Shown: piece by piece, positions 46,912 to 54,994 of the stretch
How the letters are laid out: each line of letters starts with the position of its first letter
Position numbering within the stretch: the stretch's first letter is position 1
Assembly (NCBI RefSeq): GCF_000588875.1
Contig: NZ_JEMV01000017.1
Span: forward strand, 1-64,000
DNA: 64,000 bases
From: Sphingobium sp. Ant17
GTDB taxonomy: Bacteria > Pseudomonadota > Alphaproteobacteria > Sphingomonadales > Sphingomonadaceae
Direction: 5' to 3'
Notes under the pieces: model-generated
Database searches by the model: none
What the model was told of the DNA's origin: nothing
Seen by the model: only the letters and a program-made list of their open reading frames with translations
Program-made: the position numbers and the translations under genes

Positions 46912-47400
46912 ATGATAGACACCGCGCTCGGTTCTGCTCCTCTGCTTGATTTTCTTCCTCGGGCGACGTTGCCCGACGAAACGCTGCTCGAATTGACGGG
47001 CGACAAGTCGAAACTGCGGGCCTTATCGCGCGAGTCTTCAGGGCTTGAAGATAGGGTGGCAGTCGCGTGGGAACAGCCACTCAAAACACTATCCTGCGGA
47101 CAATGTCGTATGCTCGTCGGACAGCGTCTTGGATTACGGTGGCTTGCCGCGCCTATAGCTGAATTCGTGGCACTTTATCCTTCCGCTGAATGCGACCTTT
47201 ATCCGGGCGATCTAGCGGTGAATGCTCTAATCGCCGGAAAAGACATTCTTGAGTATGCGCCTAATGAGGCAGCTGCAATGTTCGCTGCGGACTTTTCATG
47301 GCTCGACAATGAGATCGCAGATGCCCCCTCAGACGACCTGCTCCGCCGAGCAAGGGATAGACTTATCGAAGGTCGCAAGAGCGTCCGCCTTTCTGGCTGA
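46912..47400 (+). CDS. Orphan contact-dependent growth inhibition immunity-like protein
   Basis: This is a 162-residue soluble protein. The segment WEQPLKTLSCGQCRMLVGQR followed by LGLRWLAAPIAEFVALYPSA and DLYPGDLAVNAL matches what I recall of the CdiI_2-type immunity family (typically LRxKPLxxLTxEDLRLLIGQ then LYPGDLL). No toxin (CdiA) or transporter (CdiB) gene is beside it, so it would be an orphan antidote. The composition is more AT-rich than its surroundings, and it lies in an island of repeats, both signs of transfer. Confident about the gene, less so about the family. Confidence 0.6.
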   Translation: MIDTALGSAPLLDFLPRATLPDETLLELTGDKSKLRALSRESSGLEDRVAVAWEQPLKTLSCGQCRMLVGQRLGLRWLAAPIAEFVALYPSAECDLYPGDLAVNALIAGKDILEYAPNEAAAMFAADFSWLDNEIADAPSDDLLRRARDRLIEGRKSVRLSG

Positions 47401-47442
47401 CCTTACAACGAATGAACAGCCGAGAATGGCCGCTTTAGTCAT

Positions 47443-47525
47443 CCTCCCCTGGCAGGGGAGGTGGCAGGGCGAAGCCCTGACGGAGGGGTGTCCCGCTCTC
47501 GATAGGGTGACACCCCTCCACCACT
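47443..47525. repeat. Palindromic extragenic repeat (CTCCCC...GGGGAG type)
   Basis: CCTCCCCTGGCAGGGGAGGT starts a composite of hairpins that ends GACACCCCTCCACCAC. It is related to the repeats at 5877 and 56331 and lies between convergent genes. Confidence 0.7.
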
Positions 47526-47566
47526 TAGCGGTCCCCTTCAACAGAGCCACGTGCCTCTGTTGAACC

Positions 47567-48240
47567 CTACAGTGTCGCTTCGATCGCGCGCGCCGCCATA
47601 TCGGGGTCTTCGGCCAGGCTGATCGGCCGCCCCACCACCAATATGGACGCGCCGCGATCCAACGCCTGACGCGGGGTCACGGCGCGTTTCTGGTCGCCCA
47701 TCGCGCCGCCAGCGGGCCGCACGCCCGGCACCACGAAAAAGCGTCGCGCCACGCGGCCTTGGCCATCGCGACTTCCTCGCCCGAACAGACGATGCCGTCC
47801 AGCCCGGCGCTCTGCGCCAGATCGGCGAGCCGCCGCACCTGATCCTCGGCCTTCCCGCCGACACCGATATCGAGCAGGTCGCCATCGTCCAGGCTGGTCA
47901 GCACGGTCACCGCCACCACCTTGGTATTGACGCCCGCCGCCGCCTTGGCGTCCTCCAGCATCGCACGGCCCCCCGCCGCATGGACGGTCAGGATCGCCGG
48001 TTCCAGCAGGTGCAGCGCCTGCACCGCCTTGGCGACCGTATTGGGAATGTCGTGCAGCTTGAGGTCGAGGAAGATCGGCAGGTCGAACTTCATCATTTCC
48101 AGCACGCCATGATGGCCATGGGCGCAGAAAAATTCGAGGCCCAGTTTCAGCCCGCCGACATGATGGCGCACCTGCCCGGCCAGATGCTGCGCTTTGGCGA
48201 GATCGGGCGTGTCGATGGCGACATAGATGGGGCTGCTCAT
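47567..48240 (-). pseudogene. pyrF: Orotidine 5'-phosphate decarboxylase PyrF, broken by a one-base deletion
   Basis: PyrF makes UMP in the last step of pyrimidine synthesis. The N-terminal part is intact with [14 protein letters not shown] and the catalytic [13 protein letters not shown]. The frame breaks at about 47742 (GACGCTTTTT, one base short); repair joins AKAAWRDGF to [18 protein letters not shown] and [10 protein letters not shown], giving about 224 residues, normal. As the enzyme is needed for growth without uracil, a sequencing deletion is likely. It overlaps the lapA stop by four bases. Confidence 0.92.
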
Positions 48241-48629
48241 GCTGGTCCTGCGGGGGAAAGAGGAGAGGGCGGGGGAGCGACCGGGTCCGCCGCTTGGGCC
48301 ACGGGTGGCGTCGAGGACATGGGCGAGTGCGCGAGGGGCGTCGGTGCGACGGTGACGGCCGAAGCTGGGGGGGCAGGCGGGGTGGTGACCGCGGCCAGCG
48401 CCCGTTCGGTGCTGTCCAACCGTCGCCGCAAGCGCCAGCGGGTCGCGCGCGCCATGATCCAGAAGGGCAGCGCCCCCAGCAAAAACGCGCCGATCAGCAG
48501 GACCGGCAGTTTGGTTTCCATCACCAAATCGCCCCACAGGCGCACCGTCACGGGGACATAGTTCGCCATGCAGAAGAAGGCGAGGGCGACGGCGATGACG
48601 ACCCAGAAGGCAGTCCGCAAAAATTGCAT
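48237..48629 (-). CDS. LapA-like membrane protein (DUF1049)
   Basis: This is a 130-residue protein with two membrane helices ([19 protein letters not shown] and [17 protein letters not shown]), a VTVRLWGD loop and a Pro/Ala-rich cytosolic tail. LapA (YciS) with LapB regulates lipopolysaccharide synthesis in E. coli; in a sphingomonad lacking typical lipid A the role is uncertain. The start codon of pyrF overlaps its stop (ATGA), a common pairing in alphaproteobacteria. Confidence 0.82.
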   Translation of the reverse strand: MQFLRTAFWVVIAVALAFFCMANYVPVTVRLWGDLVMETKLPVLLIGAFLLGALPFWIMARATRWRLRRRLDSTERALAAVTTPPAPPASAVTVAPTPLAHSPMSSTPPVAQAADPVAPPPSPLSPAGPA

Positions 48630-48662
48630 CGGCTTTACCTCATGCTGCTGTTGCGATGCAGC

Positions 48663-49535
48663 TTAGGCGATCCTGGCGGATTTCGGAAGCGCCTGATCGC
48701 TTTTGTCGATTTCGATCCGCATCGAAAGGCTGTGCGTCGCGCCCGGCGCCACTATCGCCAAGCCATCGGCCCGGTTCAGGGCGTCGGGCATATGGCTGAC
48801 CGGCTCCAGGCAAAAGGCGTCGATATCGGGCGGCCGATAGACATGCAGCCAATCCGCGCCCGTCGCCGTCAGCGTCAGGCGCAACCCATCGCCGCGCACG
48901 ACGGTCGCCATACCGTCCCAGCCGCCATAGACATTGTCGATCAGGCTCTCGCCCCGCACCGACGCCAATTGCGACCAGTCGCCGAGGCTATCGGCAGGCA
49001 CCGACCGCTCCGGCAGCATGTCGGGGGTGGACAGCCACAGGCTGTGCGCCGCGAACTGCAGGCGCGTATCGGCATCGGCGGGAAAATAGGGGTGGAAGCC
49101 CAGCCCGACCGGCGCATCGTCCGCGGCATCGTTGGTCAGCGCCAGCGTCAGGGCAATCGCATCCGCGCTGAGCGCAATATGCTGCCGCGCCGTGAACGCC
49201 CATGGCCAGCGCGCATCGGCCGCATGCACCAACGTCAACTGCGCGGCATCTTCGGCCTGGTCCGTCACCGCCCATTCGCTCTGCCAGCCATGGCCGTGCA
49301 GGCTGTGCGGATGATCGCCGAAGTTAAGAGGCAGCTGATAGCCCTGCCCGTCAAAGCGGAACCGGCCATCCGCGATGCGATTGGCATAGGGCACCAGCGG
49401 AAAGCTCGCCATCATCAGCGGCTCCCGGCTCTCCTCCGGCGCGCGCCGCAGAACATCGACGCCATCGAGCGCCAGCCAGCGCAGCGCCCCACCGACAGCG
49501 GGCGAGAGCGCTGCCTCCAGCCCTCCCGCCCGCAA
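48663..49535 (-). CDS. Aldose 1-epimerase
   Basis: This is a mutarotase-like enzyme of about 290 residues that interconverts alpha and beta sugars. The catalytic His is in GLGFHPYFPAD and the catalytic Glu in DAFCLEPVSHMPDALN; NRIADGRFRFDGQGY and GDHPHSLHGHGW are family motifs. The TTG at 49535 gives MRAGGLEAAL; a first strand (STETILLRAGG) lies just upstream and could be reached from CTG 49556, which overlaps the transporter stop. It is the last gene of the xylose operon and would speed supply of the anomer used by the dehydrogenase. Confidence 0.87.
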   Translation of the reverse strand: MRAGGLEAALSPAVGGALRWLALDGVDVLRRAPEESREPLMMASFPLVPYANRIADGRFRFDGQGYQLPLNFGDHPHSLHGHGWQSEWAVTDQAEDAAQLTLVHAADARWPWAFTARQHIALSADAIALTLALTNDAADDAPVGLGFHPYFPADADTRLQFAAHSLWLSTPDMLPERSVPADSLGDWSQLASVRGESLIDNVYGGWDGMATVVRGDGLRLTLTATGADWLHVYRPPDIDAFCLEPVSHMPDALNRADGLAIVAPGATHSLSMRIEIDKSDQALPKSARIA

Positions 49536-49552
49536 CAGGATCGTCTCGGTGC

Positions 49553-50965
49553 TCAGCCGACCATATCCTCTAGCTCGCGACCCTTGGTCTCATGCACCAT
49601 CTTGCGCACGAAGAAGAAGGAGATCGCCGCGAACAGGGCATAGCCCATATAGGTCCACACCAACCCCGGCGAGACGGCCAGCGAGGGGAAGCTGACCGAA
49701 ATCGCCGCATTGGCGATCCACTGGGCAAAGCCCGCAATGGCTAGGCCCGATCCGCGAATCTGGTTCGGGAACATCTCGCCCAGCATCACCCACATGATCG
49801 GACCCCAGCTGAGGTTGAAGAAGATCACATAAAGGTTCGCCGCGATCAGCGCCATCAACCCGTTATGGCCGGGCAGGGACACCGCGCCATCCGCGCCGGT
49901 GACGGCGGTGGAGAAGGCATAGGCCACGACAGACAGCGTCACCGCCATGCCCGCAGAGCCGATCAGCAGCAACGGCTTGCGGCCGATCCTGTCCACCAGC
50001 GCGATCGCGCCAAGGCACGCGGCAATCGACAACACGCCCGACAGGATGTTGATCTGCAGCGCATTATCTTCGGAGAACCCAACCGCTTCCCACAAAGTCG
50101 CGCCATAATAGAAGACGACGTTGATGCCGACCAGCTGCTGGAACACTGCCAGGCCAATGCCCGTCCACACGATCGGGCGAATCTTGCCGCTGGTCTTTTC
50201 GATGAGGTCGGACAATTTGGGCCGGTGATGATCGGCGGCCAGGCTGGCGCGGATTTCGGCGACCTTGCGCGCCGCTTCCAGCGGGCCGAACAGCCGCGTC
50301 AGCACCACCTCCGCATCCGCATCCCGGCCGCGCGCGACCAGATAGCGGGGGCTTTCAGGAATGAAGAGCAAAGCGACGAGATAGATGGCGGCCGGAATCG
50401 CCTGCAACCAGAACATCCAGCGCCATGCCGGGAAGTCGAGCCACAAGGGCGCGGTCGATCCGCCCGCATAGCGGGCCAGCACGAAATTGGCGATGAACGC
50501 GCCGGTCAGGCCGGAGATGATCATGACCTGCTGAATGCTCGACAGCCGCCCGCGCACCGCCGCTGGCGTGACTTCGGAAATATAGACCGGCGAAATGACG
50601 CTCGCCGCGCCGACGCCCAGCCCGCCGATGATGCGCGCGAAGATGAAGAGGACCGAGGAACTTGCCGCACCGGCCAGCAGGGCGCTGACCAGGAACAGCA
50701 CCGCCGCCAGCATCATGACGCCGCGCCGCCCGATCAGGTCGGCCATGCGCCCGGCCATGAACGCGCCGACGGACGACCCGACCAGGATCGCGCCGACATT
50801 GACGCCGATGCCCAGCTTGCCAAGGTCGAAAGCGCTTTCCAGCCCCTTTTGGGTGCCGTTGATGACACCCGAATCATAGCCGAACATGAATCCGCCGATC
50901 GTCGCCACCGCGACGATCGCTGCGATAAAGGCCATGTTGACCTTCTCGGCGCTCCCCTCATTCAT
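49553..50965 (-). CDS. Sugar porter family MFS transporter (xylose/galactose type)
   Basis: This is a 470-residue 12-helix proton-sugar symporter. Signatures are present: GGFMFGYDSGVINGT in helix 1, GRMADLIGRRGVMM after helix 2, PESPRYLVARGR at mid-loop, and VDRIGRKPLLLIG in the second half. QQLVGINVVFYYG is the classic sugar-binding helix 7. It is most similar in pattern to XylE/GalP-type porters. It lies within the xylX-xylB-xylC unit, pointing to D-xylose as substrate. Confidence 0.93.
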   Translation of the reverse strand: MNEGSAEKVNMAFIAAIVAVATIGGFMFGYDSGVINGTQKGLESAFDLGKLGIGVNVGAILVGSSVGAFMAGRMADLIGRRGVMMLAAVLFLVSALLAGAASSSVLFIFARIIGGLGVGAASVISPVYISEVTPAAVRGRLSSIQQVMIISGLTGAFIANFVLARYAGGSTAPLWLDFPAWRWMFWLQAIPAAIYLVALLFIPESPRYLVARGRDADAEVVLTRLFGPLEAARKVAEIRASLAADHHRPKLSDLIEKTSGKIRPIVWTGIGLAVFQQLVGINVVFYYGATLWEAVGFSEDNALQINILSGVLSIAACLGAIALVDRIGRKPLLLIGSAGMAVTLSVVAYAFSTAVTGADGAVSLPGHNGLMALIAANLYVIFFNLSWGPIMWVMLGEMFPNQIRGSGLAIAGFAQWIANAAISVSFPSLAVSPGLVWTYMGYALFAAISFFFVRKMVHETKGRELEDMVG

Positions 50966-50983
50966 CCGTCATTCTCCCAAATC

Positions 50984-51856
50984 TTATATCGTTGCGACAT
51001 GGCCCGGCAGTCCTGCGACGCCGGGGTCGAAGGCGAACAGATCACCCGCAAGCGGCTGCTCTGTCAACGCTGTCATGTCCAGTCCCTTGCGCGCGGTCGT
51101 CGCATAAGCGACCGACAGGTCATCCCCGCCGAACGCGATCTTGGTGATGTTGGCCACCGGAAAGCGGATTTCCCGCATCAGCGTCCCCGCCGGATCATAG
51201 CGCCGCACGGCCCAGCCGCCGAACAACCCGGTCCACACACAGCCTTCGGCATCGACCGTCGGCCCATCGGGATAGCCCGCGCCATCTTCGATCGTCGTGA
51301 ACAGGCTGGTCTCGCCGATCGCCCCGTCGGCGCTCAGCGCGGTGCGCCAGATTGTCCGGCCCAGCGTATCGGTGTGATACAGCGTCCGCCCATCGGGCGA
51401 GAGGGCAGGGCCGTTGGTGATCGACACCGGCGGCAATCCCGCATTGGCGCAAACGCCCTTGTGCAGGCGATAGAAGTGACCGCTGTCAGCCGCCTCGGCA
51501 TCGTCCATCGACCCCAGCCACAGCGCGCCGTCGGGCGCGACCGTCGCATCGTTCAATCGGTTGCCGGGCATATGCGCTTCGGGGGCGTGCAACAGCGTGA
51601 AGCTGGCGCTGGCCGGGTCGAACCGGTGTATCCCCGATTGCAAACCGACCGCGAACAGGCCGTCATCGGTCGGCACGATCCATCCGACCTGGCCCGGCGC
51701 TGTCCAGCTGCGCGCCACGGTCAGCGCCGGGTCGAACCGGTGGATGCAATGGCCCTTGATATCCACGAACCACAAGGCGGCGTCGCGCGCGACCCAGACC
51801 GGGCCTTCGCCCAGCGTCGCGCCGACGCTCAGCACGCTCTGGGGAGTCGCGTCCAT
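50984..51856 (-). CDS. xylC: Xylonolactonase (SMP-30/gluconolactonase family)
   Basis: This is a 290-residue beta-propeller lactonase that hydrolyses D-xylono-lactone to xylonate. Motifs: ATLGEGPVWVARDAALWFVDI, the metal ligands in NRLNDATVAPDGALWLGSM, ITNGPALSPDGRTLYHTDT and DGPTVDAEGCVWTGLFGGWA. Sequence pattern and gene order (after the SDR gene) agree with Caulobacter XylC. The start ATG 51856 is chosen since the upstream residues of the frame are a shadow of the SDR gene. A gap of four bases separates it from xylB. Confidence 0.9.
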   Translation of the reverse strand: MDATPQSVLSVGATLGEGPVWVARDAALWFVDIKGHCIHRFDPALTVARSWTAPGQVGWIVPTDDGLFAVGLQSGIHRFDPASASFTLLHAPEAHMPGNRLNDATVAPDGALWLGSMDDAEAADSGHFYRLHKGVCANAGLPPVSITNGPALSPDGRTLYHTDTLGRTIWRTALSADGAIGETSLFTTIEDGAGYPDGPTVDAEGCVWTGLFGGWAVRRYDPAGTLMREIRFPVANITKIAFGGDDLSVAYATTARKGLDMTALTEQPLAGDLFAFDPGVAGLPGHVATI

Positions 51857-51860
51857 CGTC

Positions 51861-52619
51861 TCAGCGCCAGCCGGCATCGATGAAATAATCATGGCCGGTG
51901 CAATAGCGCGCATCGTCCGACGCCAGGAACATCGCCAGAGCGGCGACATCGACCGGCATGATCCGCCCGTCCAGGCATTGCGCCGCCACGATCTCCGCTT
52001 CGCCTTCGGGCGTGTACCATTTGAGCTGGCGCGGCGTTTTCACATTGCCGGGAATGATGGTGTTGACGCGGATATTGTCGCGGCCAAGGTCGCGGGCCAG
52101 GCTGCGGGTCAGCCCTTCGATCGCCGCCTTGGCGGTCTGGTACAATACCAGGTCGGGCAAGGCGAGGTGCCAGCTGATCGACCCGAAATTCAGGATCACG
52201 CCGCCGCCCGCCCGCTTCATCGCCGGAACGGCGGCTTGCGCTGCGAAGAACAAATGGCGCAGGTTCACCGCCATCCGCTCGTCCCAATAGGTCGGGGTGA
52301 CGTCCTCGATGCTATGGCGGTCGTCATTGGCGGCATTGTTGATCAATATGTCGATCCCGCCCAGGTCCGCTTCGACCTGCGCCATCATCGCCTGCACGGC
52401 ATCAATGTCGCACAGATCGATCGCATGAAAGATCGGCGTGAAGGCCGCATCGCTGAGGCGCGCTACCAGCGCTTCGCTCTCGGCCACCGCAATGTCGCAA
52501 AAAGCGACATGCGCGCCCTGCGCGACAAAGCCTTCGACCAGCCCCTCGCCGATCCCGCTGCCGCCGCCACTGATGAACACCCGCTTGCCTGCGAGGCTTG
52601 GGTAGATGGCAGCGGTCAT
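51861..52619 (-). CDS. xylB: D-xylose 1-dehydrogenase (SDR family)
   Basis: This is a 252-residue NAD-dependent short-chain dehydrogenase. The cofactor motif is ISGGGSGIGEG and the catalytic set is SISWHLALPDLVLYQTAKAA. Stretches such as NDDRHSIEDVTPTYWDERMAVNLRH, NVKTPRQLKWYTPEGEAEIV and CTGHDYFIDAGWR match Caulobacter XylB closely as I recall it, so D-xylose is the most likely substrate. It overlaps xylX by four bases and precedes xylC. Confidence 0.92.
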   Translation of the reverse strand: MTAAIYPSLAGKRVFISGGGSGIGEGLVEGFVAQGAHVAFCDIAVAESEALVARLSDAAFTPIFHAIDLCDIDAVQAMMAQVEADLGGIDILINNAANDDRHSIEDVTPTYWDERMAVNLRHLFFAAQAAVPAMKRAGGGVILNFGSISWHLALPDLVLYQTAKAAIEGLTRSLARDLGRDNIRVNTIIPGNVKTPRQLKWYTPEGEAEIVAAQCLDGRIMPVDVAALAMFLASDDARYCTGHDYFIDAGWR

Positions 52620-53764
52620 GCGATGGCTTTCTCTTTGGCGCTCTGCAGCAGGCCACGTTCGGCCAGGTTGGTCATCAATGCGGTCAGGCCATAGGTCCAG
52701 GGGGCCGCATCCTTCGATGTCACGACTTCGTTCACCAGCTTGCCAAGGCGCGGGGTGGAAATGGCGACGATATCGCCGACCTTATGGGTAAAGCCCCGGC
52801 CCGGCTCGTCCCGGTCCTGCACCGGCGCGAACAAAGTGCCCAGGAACAGCACGAAACCGTCGGGATATTGATGTTCGGACATGGTCTGGCGCATCAGGTC
52901 CAGCGGATCGCGGCTGATCTGGTTCATGCTGCTGCTGCCTTCCAGGCGATAGCCTTCCGGCCCGTCGATGGTCAGCGCGACTTCGGCATTGCGGACATCG
53001 TCGATGGTGAAGCCATCGTCGAACAGGCGGATGAGCGGGCCGAGCGCGCAGGACGCATTATTGTCCTTCGCCTTGCCCAGCAACAGGGCCGATCGCCCTT
53101 CGAAATCGCGCAGATTGACGTCATTGCCCAGCGTCGCGCCAACGGCGTTGCCGGACGCGTTGCCGAGCAGCACGATTTCCGGCTCGGGATTGTTCCAGGT
53201 GGAATCGGACCGGATGCCGATCTGCGCGCCTGCACCCACGGTCGCCAGTACCGGTGCCTTGGTGAAGACCTCCGCATCCGGGCCGATCGCGACCTCCAGA
53301 TATTGCGACCACAGATCGTCCTCGATCAGCGCGGTCTTGAGCGCGGCGGCTTCGGGCGATCCCGGCACCACGGCGCGGATCGATCCGCCGACCCGTTCTT
53401 CCAGCCGTCCGCGAATGGCGGCAGCTGCGCTGGCATCACCGCGCGCCCGTTCTTCGATCACGCGCTCGATCGCCGACAGGGCAAAGGTCACGCCCGCCGC
53501 CTTGACGCATTGCAGATCGACGGGGCTGAGCAGGGGTAAGGTCAGCGCGTCGAGCGGTCCCAGGACGTCGCCGTCGCGGGCATCGACCGGCAGCATCTCG
53601 ACCAACTGGGCCACGGTCGGCGCGACCTGGCTCATGTCGTACACCACGCCTTGATCGACCAGGATGGGGCTGGGACCGGCGGCGGTCAGCACGCGACCAA
53701 GAAAGCGGCCCTCGCGCCAGTCGGCGGGCAGGGCGTCGAGCAAGGCAAAGTCCCCCGGCATCAT
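52616..53764 (-). CDS. xylX: 2-keto-3-deoxy-D-xylonate dehydratase (FAH superfamily)
   Basis: This is a 382-residue fumarylacetoacetate-hydrolase-fold enzyme that dehydrates 2-keto-3-deoxyxylonate to alpha-ketoglutarate semialdehyde. VDLQCVKAAGVTFALSAIERV, EVAIGPDAEVFTKAPVL, SDSTWNNPEPEIVL and GKAKDNNASCALGPL correspond to Caulobacter XylX. It is the first gene of the minus-strand operon and has a LacI-type operator about 25 bases upstream. The enzymes for the steps between xylonate and this substrate (XylD) and after it (KGSA dehydrogenase) are not in the window. Confidence 0.92.
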   Translation of the reverse strand: MMPGDFALLDALPADWREGRFLGRVLTAAGPSPILVDQGVVYDMSQVAPTVAQLVEMLPVDARDGDVLGPLDALTLPLLSPVDLQCVKAAGVTFALSAIERVIEERARGDASAAAAIRGRLEERVGGSIRAVVPGSPEAAALKTALIEDDLWSQYLEVAIGPDAEVFTKAPVLATVGAGAQIGIRSDSTWNNPEPEIVLLGNASGNAVGATLGNDVNLRDFEGRSALLLGKAKDNNASCALGPLIRLFDDGFTIDDVRNAEVALTIDGPEGYRLEGSSSMNQISRDPLDLMRQTMSEHQYPDGFVLFLGTLFAPVQDRDEPGRGFTHKVGDIVAISTPRLGKLVNEVVTSKDAAPWTYGLTALMTNLAERGLLQSAKEKAIA

Positions 53765-53788
53765 CTACTCCTAAACAACAACTCTTGA

Positions 53789-53804
53789 TTGATAGCGCTA
53801 CCAA
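53789..53804 (-). promoter_or_regulatory. LacI-type operator of the xylose operon
   Basis: TTGATAGCGCTACCAA is an almost perfect palindrome with a central GCGC. It lies 25 bases before the xylX start, where a bound repressor would block the promoter. Its reverse complement shares TGGTARCGCTATCA with the site at 59823-59836. It resembles the operator I recall in the Caulobacter xylX promoter. Confidence 0.7.
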
Positions 53805-53969
53805 CATAATTGCGGAGGCGAAGTCAAGGGGGCTCGTGGCGATTCTTCGGCCACCCTTGTCACCAGAGCGGGCAGTATCGGCCCTTATGCGGAAAATGCG
53901 TGGCGGGCGGCGGGTCAGCCATCTGCCATCTTCCCCTTGGTCCTGGACTTTGCCATAAACCGTCGGACT

Positions 53970-54173
53970 ATGGATAACTCAGACATGAGCGCACCCCATG
54001 ATGGTGCAGACAATCGTCCGCCGGCCGCGCCAGCGGACGATGGGCCAACGACTCTCGATATGGCGAGCGCCGCCCGCCGGTCGATGAGCAAAACGGCCTG
54101 GACCGGCGCTGCCGTCGGGATCGGCTCGGCCGCGATCGTGGCCGCATTGCTCTACACCCGAAAGCGCTCCTGA
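53970..54173 (+). CDS. Small single-helix membrane protein
   Basis: This is a 67-residue (or 62 from ATG 53985) protein with a hydrophilic Asp/Pro-rich N-terminus and one membrane helix (WTGAAVGIGSAAIVAALLYT) ending RKRS. Function unknown. It is divergent from xylX. There is no strong ribosome site, so the start is uncertain. Confidence 0.55.
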   Translation: MDNSDMSAPHDGADNRPPAAPADDGPTTLDMASAARRSMSKTAWTGAAVGIGSAAIVAALLYTRKRS

Positions 54174-54181
54174 CCGGCACA

Positions 54182-54220
54182 CAAAAAAAAATGGCGGCAT
54201 GGCCTTCGCTCCATGCCGCC
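54182..54220 (-). terminator. Rho-independent terminator for the EF-hand protein gene
   Basis: A perfect 10-bp stem GGCGGCATGG/CCATGCCGCC is flanked on the left by a run of A, which reads as a U tract on the minus strand. It lies 73 bases after the EF-hand gene stop. Confidence 0.8.
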
Positions 54221-54292
54221 GTCGGTGCGACCCGACAGATATAGTCTCCCTTCCTTCGTGACAGGTCGGGAAATTCTAGACGCTCGTCAGCT

Positions 54293-54709
54293 TCAGCCTG
54301 CGCCACCACTTAAATAGGTGACGAGTTCAGGCTTGCTGATCATCATATTCTTGTCGACATCGGCCGTCGTAAAGGCCCCATTCGCCCAGGCGGTCACTTG
54401 TTCGGCCGGCAATGTCTGCCCGGTCGCCTTGGTTTCCTGCGCCTTCAACGCCACCATCCAGCGCGAAAATTCGGTCTGGTTGAGTGCGCCATCGCTGTCG
54501 GTGTCATAGGCCGGAAATTCGGTGTCCACGATCGTCGCGACGGCCGCGCCGGGGCTCGCTGGCGTTGCGGGCTGGGGCGTCGTCGTTTCGGGCTGTACCG
54601 GCGTCATGGGCGCGGTCTGCGGCGTGGCCGCGTCCGGCGTCATCGTCTGTTGCGCCATGGCGGGCGCGGCAACGGCCAAGGCCGTGGTGAACAAAAATGT
54701 GCGGATCAT
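54293..54709 (-). CDS. Exported EF-hand protein
   Basis: This is a 138-residue protein with a signal peptide (cleavage near APAMAQ), a Pro/Thr-rich linker and two EF-hand-like loops: DTDSDGALNQTEF and DVDKNMMISKPEL. It is likely a calcium-binding periplasmic protein; partners are unknown. The first loop has good ligand positions; the second is less regular. Confidence 0.82.
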   Translation of the reverse strand: MIRTFLFTTALAVAAPAMAQQTMTPDAATPQTAPMTPVQPETTTPQPATPASPGAAVATIVDTEFPAYDTDSDGALNQTEFSRWMVALKAQETKATGQTLPAEQVTAWANGAFTTADVDKNMMISKPELVTYLSGGAG

Positions 54710-54994
54710 GACGATCTCCTATGTGCGATCCGTTTCTGCAGCCTGTGTTTGACTTCATCACTGCATGAATAGTGCTGTATCAATAGACGAACCAAGCCCG
54801 TTGTTCCTGAATATCCATTCATGTTGCCCCATTCATCTTGGAAATGGCCTCGCTTCACCTTGTTCGCGCCGGATCGGCGCTCCGCCATGCGCCGATGACG
54901 GTCGGCCGCCCGCTCTCGCCGCCCGATTTGCCCCGCGCTGCCGACGCTGCTAGGCGGCGCGGCATCCAATCTCCTCCAGTTGCAGGATTCGCTC

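Noticed and set aside
49865-51883. 672-codon plus-strand frame across the sugar porter and lactonase genes
   Set aside because: Antisense shadow; no motifs, and it crosses two real genes.
54182-54220. Possible small RNA gene at the A-run hairpin
   Set aside because: The stem plus A/U tract is fully explained as the terminator of the EF-hand gene on the minus strand.
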